A stretch of DNA of 17,988 nucleotides from Polaromonas sp. Lineage in GTDB: Bacteria; Pseudomonadota; Gammaproteobacteria; Burkholderiales; Burkholderiaceae_C. The stretch lies in the NCBI GenBank assembly GCA_013205645.1, contig JABMMH010000407.1, forward strand, positions 1 through 17,988. Direction: 5' to 3'. The notes below the pieces were generated by a model. The model made no database searches, was not told the DNA's origin, and was given only the letters and a program-made list of their open reading frames with translations. The number at the start of each line of letters is the position of its first letter. Position 1 is the stretch's first letter. Shown here piece by piece: positions 8,346-14,231 of this stretch. The position numbers were made by a program, and so were the translations under genes.

Positions 8346-8379
8346 AGTTTAATGCAAACGCGAATAATTCTCAATAACT
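8346..8379 (-). promoter_or_regulatory. Promoter of the iron-binding protein gene with overlapping Fur-like box
   Basis: On the minus strand, TTGAGA (8369-8374) and TAAACT (8346-8351) are separated by 17 bp, a reasonable sigma-70 promoter. Over the -35 lies an AT-rich element, GCGAATAATTCTCAATAA (8360-8377 on plus). Its TTGAGAATTATT core resembles Fur boxes, which are built from repeated NATWAT units. This position fits repression by iron-loaded Fur. Matching was by eye, without a scoring matrix. Confidence 0.5.
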
Positions 8380-9341
8380 TTAAGAATAAAAAAGAAACCA
8401 GATGTGCGGGCACAGGCCTGAAGGGGCGCTTTGGCCGGTGGTCAATGCTCGGCATGCTGGGCCCGCTGCTGCTCGCGGGTTGCGCGGGCTTGGGCCAAGC
8501 GCCCGCACCTTCCGAGACCTCGGCAGAGGTCCCCACGGCGGCGGCCAAACGCCTGCCGCGCATTGGCTTGGCCTTGGGCGGCGGCGCCGCCAAAGGCTTT
8601 GCGCATGTCGGCGTCATTGCTGTTTTGGAAGAGGCTGGATTGCGCCCGTCCTTCGTTGTCGGCACATCGGCAGGCAGCTTGGTAGCCGCGTTGTATGCCA
8701 GCGGCAAGTCGAGTGCCGAGTTGCAAAAAGCCGCCTTGGCGATTGAAGAAGTCGCCATCACCGACTGGATGCTGCCCTTGGTCGGCCGCGGCATGTTTCG
8801 TGGCGACGCACTGGGCCGTTATGTGAATGAGGCGGTGGGTGGCCGTTTACTCGATCAAATGAGCATTCCGCTGGGGGTCGTGGCGACCGACCTTGGCAAC
8901 GGTCAAGCGGTCATGTTTCAGCGCGGTGATACCGGCACCGCCGTGCGCGCGTCGAGTGCCGTGCCAGGTGTTTTTGTGCCGGTGCGGATCAGCGGGCGGG
9001 ATTACGTCGATGGCGGCTTGGTGGCACCCGTGCCGGTGCGTTTTACCCGGCAGATGGGGGCCGAGCTGGTGATTGCGGTCGACATCTCGACGGTGCCCGA
9101 AGAGAACACCGCCAACGACACTTTGCAGATTTTGCTGCAGACCTTTTCCATCATGGGCAGAAGCATCAACCAGCACGAACTCAAGGACGCTGACATCATC
9201 ATTCGGCCCTCTTTGGTGGGGCTCAAAAGTGCTGATTTTTCAGCTCGACTCAAAGCCATTGAGGCGGGGAGGGCGGCGATGCTCGCAGCGCTGCCGGCGC
9301 TCCGTTTAAAGCTGGATGCGGCTTCGGTTGCGCTGCGATAG
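8352..9341 (+). CDS. Patatin-like phospholipase, predicted lipoprotein
   Basis: This is a serine lipid acyl hydrolase of the patatin/RssA type, predicted to be lipid-anchored. Counting from the ATG at 8352, residues 32-43 (MLGMLGPLLLAG) form a hydrophobic stretch ending in the lipobox LLAGC, with Cys44 as the modified residue. Basic residues (KGRFGR) precede it. The catalytic domain begins with the oxyanion loop GLALGGGAAKGFAHVG (about 72-87). It continues with the nucleophile elbow GTSAGS (Ser106) and the second dyad residue in DGG (Asp220, YVDGGLVAPVPV). The start is uncertain: GTG 8325 is in frame, ATG 8352 has AGGA 9 nt upstream, and ATG 8443 would give a very short signal lacking the basic region. 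The 5' end overlaps the promoter of the divergent iron-binding gene. It converges on the phasin gene; some patatin-like proteins are intracellular PHA depolymerases, but the lipobox argues against that role here. Confidence 0.9.
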   Translation: MQTRIILNNFKNKKETRCAGTGLKGRFGRWSMLGMLGPLLLAGCAGLGQAPAPSETSAEVPTAAAKRLPRIGLALGGGAAKGFAHVGVIAVLEEAGLRPSFVVGTSAGSLVAALYASGKSSAELQKAALAIEEVAITDWMLPLVGRGMFRGDALGRYVNEAVGGRLLDQMSIPLGVVATDLGNGQAVMFQRGDTGTAVRASSAVPGVFVPVRISGRDYVDGGLVAPVPVRFTRQMGAELVIAVDISTVPEENTANDTLQILLQTFSIMGRSINQHELKDADIIIRPSLVGLKSADFSARLKAIEAGRAAMLAALPALRLKLDAASVALR

Positions 9342-9354
9342 TAGAGCTGAAAGA

Positions 9355-9384
9355 CGCAAAAAAAGCCCGCACAAGGCGGGCTTT
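9355..9384 (-). terminator. Rho-independent terminator of the phasin gene (works as convergent terminator)
   Basis: AAAGCCCGC (9362-9370) and GCGGGCTTT (9376-9384) form a perfect 9-bp stem with a 5-nt loop. On the minus strand the stem is followed by a strong T-run (seven Ts including the stem end), giving a classical intrinsic terminator for the phasin transcript. On the plus strand the tail is TTTAATC, so it would stop the patatin gene less efficiently. Confidence 0.85.
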
Positions 9385-9387
9385 AAT

Positions 9388-9421
9388 CGGGTCTGGAAAC
9401 GCTAGGTTTACCGGAGACCCG
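9388..9421. other. Second hairpin in the patatin-phasin convergent gap
   Basis: CGGGTCT (9388-9394) and AGACCCG (9415-9421) are exact reverse complements. Inside, GG/CC and AAAC/GTTT (9397-9400 and 9405-9408) can extend the helix to about 13 bp with small bulges. It lies between the phasin stop codon and the terminator at 9355-9384. It has no T-tract on either strand, so it is not itself an intrinsic terminator. It may protect the 3' end of the phasin mRNA. Confidence 0.5.
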
Positions 9422-9441
9422 AGGAAACAACGCAATGAAAA

Positions 9442-9987
9442 TTAACGCTTTTTGGCAACCGGTGCTTTGACTGCGTTGACAGCGGTGTTGCTGACGGTCG
9501 TGAAATTGGCTTCAGCCATGTCGGTGGCTTGCTTGACAGATTTTTGGATGGATTCGAAAGCGTTGTTGGCGGCAGCGACAGCGCTTTTCATGATGGCCAC
9601 GGCGGTTTCTGAACCGGCCGGTGCATTTTTAGTGACGCTGTCGACCAAGCCCACGAACTGGGCTTGTGCTTCGGTGGCTTGGCCTTCCAGGGCTTTGCTG
9701 AACTCGGCGCTGGTGCCGGTCGCGATGTCGTACAAATGACGACTGTAAGCTGCAGACTTTTCAGCCAGTGGTTGCATCAGGCCGGCGTGCATGGCCAATA
9801 ATTCTTGTGCGTCTCTGACGCTCAGCAAAGCTTGTGTTTGGTTGGCGGTTTCGGCCAAAGCAGTTTTGGAGGCCTGAAGATTCAACTCGACCAGCTTCTC
9901 AACGCCTTCAAAGGCTTTGCCAGTGAGTCCAAAAAGGGTTTCCATGGTGGCTTTTTGTGAGGCCATAACTTGTTCAGCTGTCAACAT
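9442..9987 (-). CDS. phaP: Phasin, polyhydroxyalkanoate granule-associated protein
   Basis: Phasins coat intracellular polyhydroxyalkanoate granules and control their number and size. The 181-residue product is almost wholly helical and amphipathic, rich in Ala, Lys, Glu and Gln, with no cysteine. It has the pattern of the beta-proteobacterial phasin family: an N-terminal MLTAEQVMASQKATMETLFGLTGKAFEGVEKLVELNLQASK, then ELLAMHAGLMQPLAEKSAAYSRHLYDIATGTSAEF (about 62-96), and a basic Ala-rich tail ending VAKKR. There is no signal peptide, as expected for a granule protein. The start has AGGAG (9996-10000) 8 nt upstream. A sigma-70 promoter (10078-10105) and two TGC/GCA palindromes that may be PhaR operators lie upstream. 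It is monocistronic and ends at a strong terminator. No PHA synthase is in the window. Confidence 0.93.
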   Translation of the reverse strand: MLTAEQVMASQKATMETLFGLTGKAFEGVEKLVELNLQASKTALAETANQTQALLSVRDAQELLAMHAGLMQPLAEKSAAYSRHLYDIATGTSAEFSKALEGQATEAQAQFVGLVDSVTKNAPAGSETAVAIMKSAVAAANNAFESIQKSVKQATDMAEANFTTVSNTAVNAVKAPVAKKR

Positions 9988-10053
9988 ATTTGAATCTCCT
10001 GTGAATTGATAAATAGTTGCTCAGCTGTCTAAGTTGATGACTTGAATCACTAA

Positions 10054-10069
10054 TTGTTGCGCTGCAACA
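10054..10069. promoter_or_regulatory. PhaR-like operator 1, just downstream of the phasin -10
   Basis: TTGTTGCGCTGCAACA contains the exact inverted repeat TGTTGC-GCT-GCAACA. It matches the TGC-N3-GCA pattern described for PhaR, the repressor that senses PHA granules and controls phasin genes. It lies around the predicted +1 of the phasin promoter, where a bound repressor would block initiation. The palindrome is read directly; the regulator is inferred. Confidence 0.5.
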
Positions 10070-10077
10070 TGAGATGA

Positions 10078-10105
10078 AGTATATGTGTCCGCGCGCTGAT
10101 TGCAA
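10078..10105 (-). promoter_or_regulatory. Sigma-70 promoter of the phasin gene
   Basis: On the minus strand, TTGCAA (10100-10105) and TATACT (10078-10083) are 16 bp apart, giving a start near 10071 and a leader of about 84 nt. The promoter sits between two similar palindromes (10054-10069 and 10113-10128). Confidence 0.55.
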
Positions 10106-10112
10106 GCTCATT

Positions 10113-10128
10113 TTGTTGCGATGCACCA
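10113..10128. promoter_or_regulatory. PhaR-like operator 2, upstream of the phasin -35
   Basis: TTGTTGCGATGCACCA repeats operator 1 in 13 of 16 positions and keeps the TTGC-N3-GCA core, with a less perfect right half. It lies about 8 bp upstream of the phasin -35, on the opposite side of the promoter from operator 1. Confidence 0.4.
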
Positions 10129-10244
10129 TTTTAGATGTGCGCCTCTAGGCCGCATAGACTGGCGGTTTCAAGATTTTTATAAACAATTCACGTGCGGCTG
10201 GCGAATAGCTTTGGACGACAATGTCGAGCTTGGCTTGCAACTTT

Positions 10245-10250
10245 TATAAT
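10245..10250 (+). promoter_or_regulatory. -10 element probably serving the histone-deacetylase-like gene
   Basis: A perfect TATAAT lies 64 nt upstream of the TTG start of the deacetylase gene. No good -35 is found 16-18 bp upstream, so the promoter is weak or activator-dependent. The remainder of the 326-bp divergent gap (9988-10313) holds the phasin promoter and operators; I see no small gene or RNA in it. Confidence 0.35.
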
Positions 10251-10313
10251 GATTTTTGATCGGTGAGCAGTTCGGTTGAGATACTCCCTCTTTCTTTTTA
10301 CCCCTGATTTATC

Positions 10314-11279
10314 TTGCAAGCTTTTTACGCTGATCATTTTGTGTTGCCACTGCCTGCTGGGCATCGCTTTCCGATGGAGAAATACGCCCGACTGCGCCAG
10401 CGCGTGGCGACCGAGTTGCCAGCGGTGAGCATGGCCGAGGCGCCGACTGCCTCGGACGGCGAACTGGCATTGGCGCACGATCCGGCCTACATCAGCGCGG
10501 TGGCCAACGGCGAATTGCCGGCTGTTGCCATGCGCGAAATCGGTTTCCCGTGGAGCCCGGAAATGGTCGAACGTTCACGCCGTTCGGCTGGCGCCACTGT
10601 CGCGGCGGCCCGTGTGGCGTTGGGTTTGCACGGTGGGCCGAACGCCAATCCAGCCGGCTTGGCGGCCAACATGGCCGGCGGCACGCACCACGCCAGCGCC
10701 AACAAAGGCGGTGGGTTTTGCGTTTTCAACGACGCGGCGGTGGCGGCCCGCTTGATGCAGGTTGAATGGGCCAGACGCCACGGCTGCCAGCGTCCGGCCT
10801 TACGCGTGACAGTGATTGACTTGGATGTGCACCAAGGCAATGGCACGGCCAGTATTTTTCGTGATGACGCCAGCGTTTTCACGTTGTCGATGCACGGCCA
10901 ACACAACTTTCCTTTTCGCAAGGAAGCCAGTGACTTGGATGTGAACTTGCCGGACGGCTGCAAAGATGCTGAATACTTGCAGGCGTTGGAACACGCACTG
11001 GACGAGATGGAGCGACGCTTTCAGCCGGGGCTGGTGATTTATCTGGCCGGGGCCGACCCCTTTGTAGGTGATCGGCTGGGCCGTTTGAGTCTGAGCTTCG
11101 ACGGTCTGGAAGCGCGCGACCGGCGGGTTTTTGACTGGGCTTGGCAGCGCCGCGTACCGCTGGCCATGGCGATGGCCGGTGGCTACGGCGTCGATATTGA
11201 CGAAACCGTGCAAGTGCAAATGAACACTTATCGCGTCGCATTGGCGTACTGGGAGAAGTGGCAAGGCTTGACCGCCTAA
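10314..11279 (+). CDS. Histone deacetylase family protein (zinc-dependent deacetylase)
   Basis: This is an arginase/deacetylase-fold metalloenzyme of the bacterial HDAC-like family that includes acetylpolyamine amidohydrolases and AcuC. It hydrolyses acetyl-amide bonds; the substrate here cannot be read from sequence. In 321 residues it shows the catalytic His pair GGTHHA (H125/H126), zinc ligands D171 and H173 in DLDVHQGNGTASIF, the third ligand D248 in LAGADPF, and the glycine-rich AMAGGYG loop with Y291 near the transition-state Tyr position. It starts at TTG 10314 (MQAFYADHF), because an in-frame TGA lies 9 nt upstream and the next Met (residue 21) would remove a conserved strand. No convincing Shine-Dalgarno precedes it. 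It is divergent from the phasin and followed after 67 nt by a small membrane protein gene. Confidence 0.92.
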   Translation: MQAFYADHFVLPLPAGHRFPMEKYARLRQRVATELPAVSMAEAPTASDGELALAHDPAYISAVANGELPAVAMREIGFPWSPEMVERSRRSAGATVAAARVALGLHGGPNANPAGLAANMAGGTHHASANKGGGFCVFNDAAVAARLMQVEWARRHGCQRPALRVTVIDLDVHQGNGTASIFRDDASVFTLSMHGQHNFPFRKEASDLDVNLPDGCKDAEYLQALEHALDEMERRFQPGLVIYLAGADPFVGDRLGRLSLSFDGLEARDRRVFDWAWQRRVPLAMAMAGGYGVDIDETVQVQMNTYRVALAYWEKWQGLTA

Positions 11280-11280
11280 G

Positions 11281-11309
11281 ATGACGTCAAATTAACGGCA
11301 CGCTATAAA
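11281..11309 (+). promoter_or_regulatory. Putative promoter for the small membrane protein gene
   Basis: ATGACG (11281-11286) and TATAAA (11304-11309) are separated by 17 bp. A small inverted repeat, CGGCA/TGCCG (11296-11300 and 11310-11314), brackets the -10, and an 8-bp palindrome TGACGTCA (11282-11289) covers the -35. The -35 match is moderate. Confidence 0.4.
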
Positions 11310-11346
11310 TGCCGAAAGAGCCAAAGTGCCTGAAAAATATAAAGCC

Positions 11347-11730
11347 ATGGAGACAAACGCCAACATGTCCGATCTGTCCTTTGAAACCGCCTCTGAATCG
11401 GGTCGTCAGGTGGAGGTTTCGCACGAAGAATTTTGTACGGGCCTGCCGGCCGGCCGCTTTCATTTGATCGTGAACCCGGAGAAAGCGCAAAAATACATCA
11501 AGCACCGGCTCTTCATCGTCGGTATTGCGCTGCCCATCATCGGTCTTGGTACCGCGCTGAGTTGGTCGGGCTACACCTGGGCCGGCTTGCCGCTGATCGC
11601 CATCGGCTTCTTGCTGCCCCGTGTGGTGAAAGCGCATGCGCCCAAAATTCTGCTGTTTCTTGCGCAGCGAGAACTGCGGACCTACCGGGACGCACTGGAG
11701 TTCGAGATCATGGAAATCCGTTTGCGCTAA
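11347..11730 (+). CDS. Small two-helix membrane protein of unknown function
   Basis: I do not recognise the family. From the ATG at 11347 the product has 127 residues. There is a polar, acidic N-terminal segment (1-50), then two hydrophobic helices at about 55-74 (LFIVGIALPIIGLGTALSWS) and 76-93 (YTWAGLPLIAIGFLLPRV). An amphipathic, charged C-terminal tail (AQRELRTYRDALEFEIMEIRLR) follows. No catalytic motif is visible. The layout suggests an inner-membrane hairpin with both ends on the same side. The start is uncertain: GTG 11326 and ATG 11365 are in frame. GGAG at 11349-11352 could serve the latter, at a long 12-nt spacing. Codon use resembles the neighbours, and the gene is followed by a nitroreductase 51 nt later, so it is likely a real gene. 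Confidence 0.75.
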   Translation: METNANMSDLSFETASESGRQVEVSHEEFCTGLPAGRFHLIVNPEKAQKYIKHRLFIVGIALPIIGLGTALSWSGYTWAGLPLIAIGFLLPRVVKAHAPKILLFLAQRELRTYRDALEFEIMEIRLR

Positions 11731-11781
11731 ACGCTAAAGTTCGCATTAAATCAAGCCACCAAGATTGGACCGCCTCAAGTG

Positions 11782-12519
11782 ATGACGATGAATACCAGCC
11801 CTGCAAAGATGGTGAACACGGCGAATGCCGTGAACCCAGTCGACCAGGCCATCACCAGCCGCATGTCGGCGCGTGCGTTTTTGCCCCAAGCGGTTGATCG
11901 GCAAACCCTGATGCACTTGCTAGAGGTCGCTAGCCGCGCACCCTCAGGCACCAACACACAGCCCTGGAAGGTTTACGTCTTGCAAGGGCCGACTCGCGAC
12001 ACGCTGGTGGACAAGGTTTGCAGCGCACACGATGCGGTTCGTGCCAATCCCGAGCTCGGTGCGGAGTACAAAGAAGAGTACGCTTACTACCCCGAAAAAT
12101 GGGTCTCGCCCTACATCGACCGACGCCGCGAAAACGGCTGGGGCTTGTATGGCTTGCTTGGCATTGGTAAGGGTGACAAAGACAAAATGCACGCCCAGCA
12201 CCAGCGCAACTACCGCTTTTTTGATGCGCCAGTCGGCCTGATGTTCACGATTGACCGAGTCCTGAATCGCGGCAGCATGGTTGATTACGGCATGTTTTTG
12301 CAAAGCATCATGGTGGCCGCCCGTGGTCATGGCCTGCACACCTGCCCACAAGCCGCCTGGAATGGTTTTTCCAGCATTATCCTGCCGCACATTGGTGCTG
12401 GCGCCGATGAAATGCTGGTCTGCGGCATGGCGCTGGGTTATGCCGACGAGTCAGCCTTAGTGAACACCTTCCACACGCCCCGCGTCAGCGCAGAAGACTT
12501 CACCACTTGGGTGAAATGA
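11782..12519 (+). CDS. Nitroreductase family protein (FMN-dependent)
   Basis: This is an FMN-binding, NAD(P)H-dependent oxidoreductase of the nitroreductase family; natural substrates are usually quinones or nitro compounds. The 245-residue product carries the FMN phosphate-binding motif SRMSARAF (26-33), SRAPSGTNTQPW (51-62), the second flavin-contact region GLHTCPQAAW (184-193) and CGMALGY (214-220). No signal peptide is seen and the length is usual for the family. GTG 11779, ATG 11782 and ATG 11788 are all possible starts with no strong ribosome binding site. ATG 11782 is chosen as the first ATG. The gene is followed by a large hairpin with a T-tract (12543-12612). Confidence 0.93.
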   Translation: MTMNTSPAKMVNTANAVNPVDQAITSRMSARAFLPQAVDRQTLMHLLEVASRAPSGTNTQPWKVYVLQGPTRDTLVDKVCSAHDAVRANPELGAEYKEEYAYYPEKWVSPYIDRRRENGWGLYGLLGIGKGDKDKMHAQHQRNYRFFDAPVGLMFTIDRVLNRGSMVDYGMFLQSIMVAARGHGLHTCPQAAWNGFSSIILPHIGAGADEMLVCGMALGYADESALVNTFHTPRVSAEDFTTWVK

Positions 12520-12542
12520 GCCTTGACTTAGAGCCGTGACGG

Positions 12543-12612
12543 GGGCTGGTTGCGGGTAAAGTCTGGGGTTGCCCAGTGACCGGCAAGCAGCCCTGATTTT
12601 TTCTATTTTTTT
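12543..12612 (+). terminator. Terminator-like compound hairpin between the nitroreductase and FKBP genes
   Basis: GGGCTGGTTGC (12543-12553) pairs with GCAAGCAGCCC (12583-12593) with one mismatch. Inside, CTGGG-GTTG-CCCAG forms a second stem, extended by GGT/ACC. The hairpin is followed by TGATTTTTTCTATTTTTTT. The loop is long for a simple intrinsic terminator, but the nested stem makes it compact. It ends only 13 nt before the FKBP start codon, so it either ends the nitroreductase mRNA or acts in the FKBP leader. Confidence 0.6.
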
Positions 12613-12625
12613 GAAAGCATTCTTC

Positions 12626-12976
12626 ATGACCATGACCACCACTCCATCAGGCCTCCAATATGAAGACACCGTGCTCGGCACCGGTGCGATCGCCAAGGCC
12701 GGCCAAGAGGTCAGCGTGCATTACACCGGTTGGCTGTTCAACGACGGCGTGCAGGGCGCCAAGTTCGACTCCAGCAAAGACCGTGGCCAGCCCTTTGGTT
12801 TTTCGCTCGGCGCCGGTCAAGTCATTCGCGGCTGGGACGAAGGCGTGCAGGGCATGTCTGTCGGTGGTACGCGCCGCCTGGTGATTCCGGCTGAATTGGG
12901 CTACGGCGCGCGCGGTGCGGGCGGCGTGATTCCACCGAACGCGACCCTGTTGTTCGAAGTCGACTTCCTCGGCTGA
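12626..12976 (+). CDS. FKBP-type peptidyl-prolyl cis-trans isomerase
   Basis: This single-domain FKBP catalyses proline cis-trans isomerisation in protein folding, probably in the cytoplasm because there is no signal peptide. The 116 residues match the short FKBP length. The active-site aromatic pocket is intact: Y33 (VHYTGWL), F47-D48 (KFDSS), F57 and F59 (FGFSLG), V66-I67 (QVIRGWDEG), W70, Y93 (AELGYGARG) and F110 (LLFEVDFL). The start ATG at 12626 gives MTMTTTPSGLQYED, the usual beginning of this family. A longer frame to 12569 would translate the T-rich hairpin tail and is rejected. The Shine-Dalgarno is weak (GAAAG). A terminator-like hairpin immediately upstream means its promoter is unclear; TAAAGT at 12557-12562 inside the hairpin is one weak candidate. 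Confidence 0.95.
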   Translation: MTMTTTPSGLQYEDTVLGTGAIAKAGQEVSVHYTGWLFNDGVQGAKFDSSKDRGQPFGFSLGAGQVIRGWDEGVQGMSVGGTRRLVIPAELGYGARGAGGVIPPNATLLFEVDFLG

Positions 12977-13043
12977 TCGTCACAGCACTTCCCGGCCCAC
13001 TTTTGCAGATTCAGCCGTGCTCACCCGCGGCCATGCCCCAGAC

Positions 13044-14231
13044 ATGATCATCACCAGCCTGCTCGACACCGATCTGTACAAGTTCACCATGATGCAGGTG
13101 GTGCTGCACCAATTTCCGGGCGCCCAGGTCGAATACCGTTTTCAGTGCCGCAATGCAGCCAGTCCGGGCGTCAGCCCGCTGGCGCCGATGGTGAACGAAA
13201 TCCGGGAGGAAATTCGGGCGCTGTGTACTTTGCGCTTTCAAGACGCCGAGTTGGTCTATCTGCAATCCATGCGCTTCATCAAGAGCGACTTTGTGGATTT
13301 TTTGGGTCTGTTTCGGCTGAATGAAAAGTACGTCACGGTCACGGCTTTGGCGTCGGGCGAGATTGAGGTCTCCATCAAAGGCCCGTGGCTGCACACCATC
13401 CCGTTTGAAATCCCGATCCTCGCCATCATCAATGAGGTGTACTTTCGGAACACCCAGAAGCAACCCGACGTCGTTGAGGGCAGGCGTCGTTTGGACGTGA
13501 AAGTCGAGCAACTCAAAGGCGAAGGCCTGAGTGCGCTGAAGATTGCCGACTACGGCACCCGCAGACGCTTCAGCCGGGCCTGGCACGAAGAAGTGTTGCG
13601 CACCCTGACCGCGCGGTTGGGTGCGGGCACGACGGGGCAAATTGCCGGGACCAGCAACGTGCTGTTTGCCATGAAGCTGGGTTTGACCCCGCTGGGCACC
13701 ATGGCGCACGAATTTTTGCAGGCCTGCCAAGCACTGGGTCCCAGGTTGCGCGACAGCCAAGTGTTTGCTTTTGAGTCATGGGCCAAAGAGTACCGCGGCG
13801 ACTTGGGCATCGCACTGAGCGACGTCTACGGCATGAGCGCCTTTTTGCGCGATTTCGACATGTTCTTTTGCAAGCTCTTTGATGGAGCCCGCCATGACAG
13901 TGGCGACCCGTTTGCATGGGGCGAGCGCTTGATTCAGCATTACCGCATCAACCGCGTTGATCCGCGCACCAAGGTCCTGATTTTCAGCGACGGTTTGACA
14001 GTGCCGAAAACCATTGAGCTGTACCGCCAGTTCAAAGGACGCTGCCAACTGGCCTTCGGCATCGGCACCAACCTGACCAACGATCTTGGCTACGAACCGC
14101 TGCAGATCGTCATCAAGATGGTTCAGTGCAACGGGCAGCCGGTCGCCAAGGTGTCGGACACGCCGTCCAAAAACATGTGCGATGACGAAAAATACCTGGC
14201 GTATTTGCGACAGGTCTTTGAGATCGAATGA
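13044..14231 (+). CDS. pncB: Nicotinate phosphoribosyltransferase
   Basis: PncB converts nicotinate and PRPP to nicotinate mononucleotide, the first committed step of NAD salvage (Preiss-Handler pathway), with ATP hydrolysis through a phospho-histidine. The 395-residue product is close to the length of the E. coli enzyme. It shows LLDTDLYKFTMMQ (6-18), YGTRRRFSRAW (170-180), AGTSNVLFA (201-209), GTMAHE with H222 as the likely phosphorylated His, FDGARHDSGDP (in the PRPP/phosphate-binding region), VLIFSDGL and FGIGTNLTND. The ATG at 13044 is chosen because MIITSLLDTDLYKF aligns with family N-termini. An in-frame GTG at 13017 is also possible; neither has a clear Shine-Dalgarno. The stop overlaps the nhaD start by 4 nt, indicating translational coupling. 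Confidence 0.96.
   Translation: MIITSLLDTDLYKFTMMQVVLHQFPGAQVEYRFQCRNAASPGVSPLAPMVNEIREEIRALCTLRFQDAELVYLQSMRFIKSDFVDFLGLFRLNEKYVTVTALASGEIEVSIKGPWLHTIPFEIPILAIINEVYFRNTQKQPDVVEGRRRLDVKVEQLKGEGLSALKIADYGTRRRFSRAWHEEVLRTLTARLGAGTTGQIAGTSNVLFAMKLGLTPLGTMAHEFLQACQALGPRLRDSQVFAFESWAKEYRGDLGIALSDVYGMSAFLRDFDMFFCKLFDGARHDSGDPFAWGERLIQHYRINRVDPRTKVLIFSDGLTVPKTIELYRQFKGRCQLAFGIGTNLTNDLGYEPLQIVIKMVQCNGQPVAKVSDTPSKNMCDDEKYLAYLRQVFEIE

Noticed and set aside
12569..12625. Upstream extension of the FKBP frame to 12569.
   Set aside because: It translates half of the hairpin and the T-tract (Phe/Ile-rich), while the family N-terminus begins at 12626.
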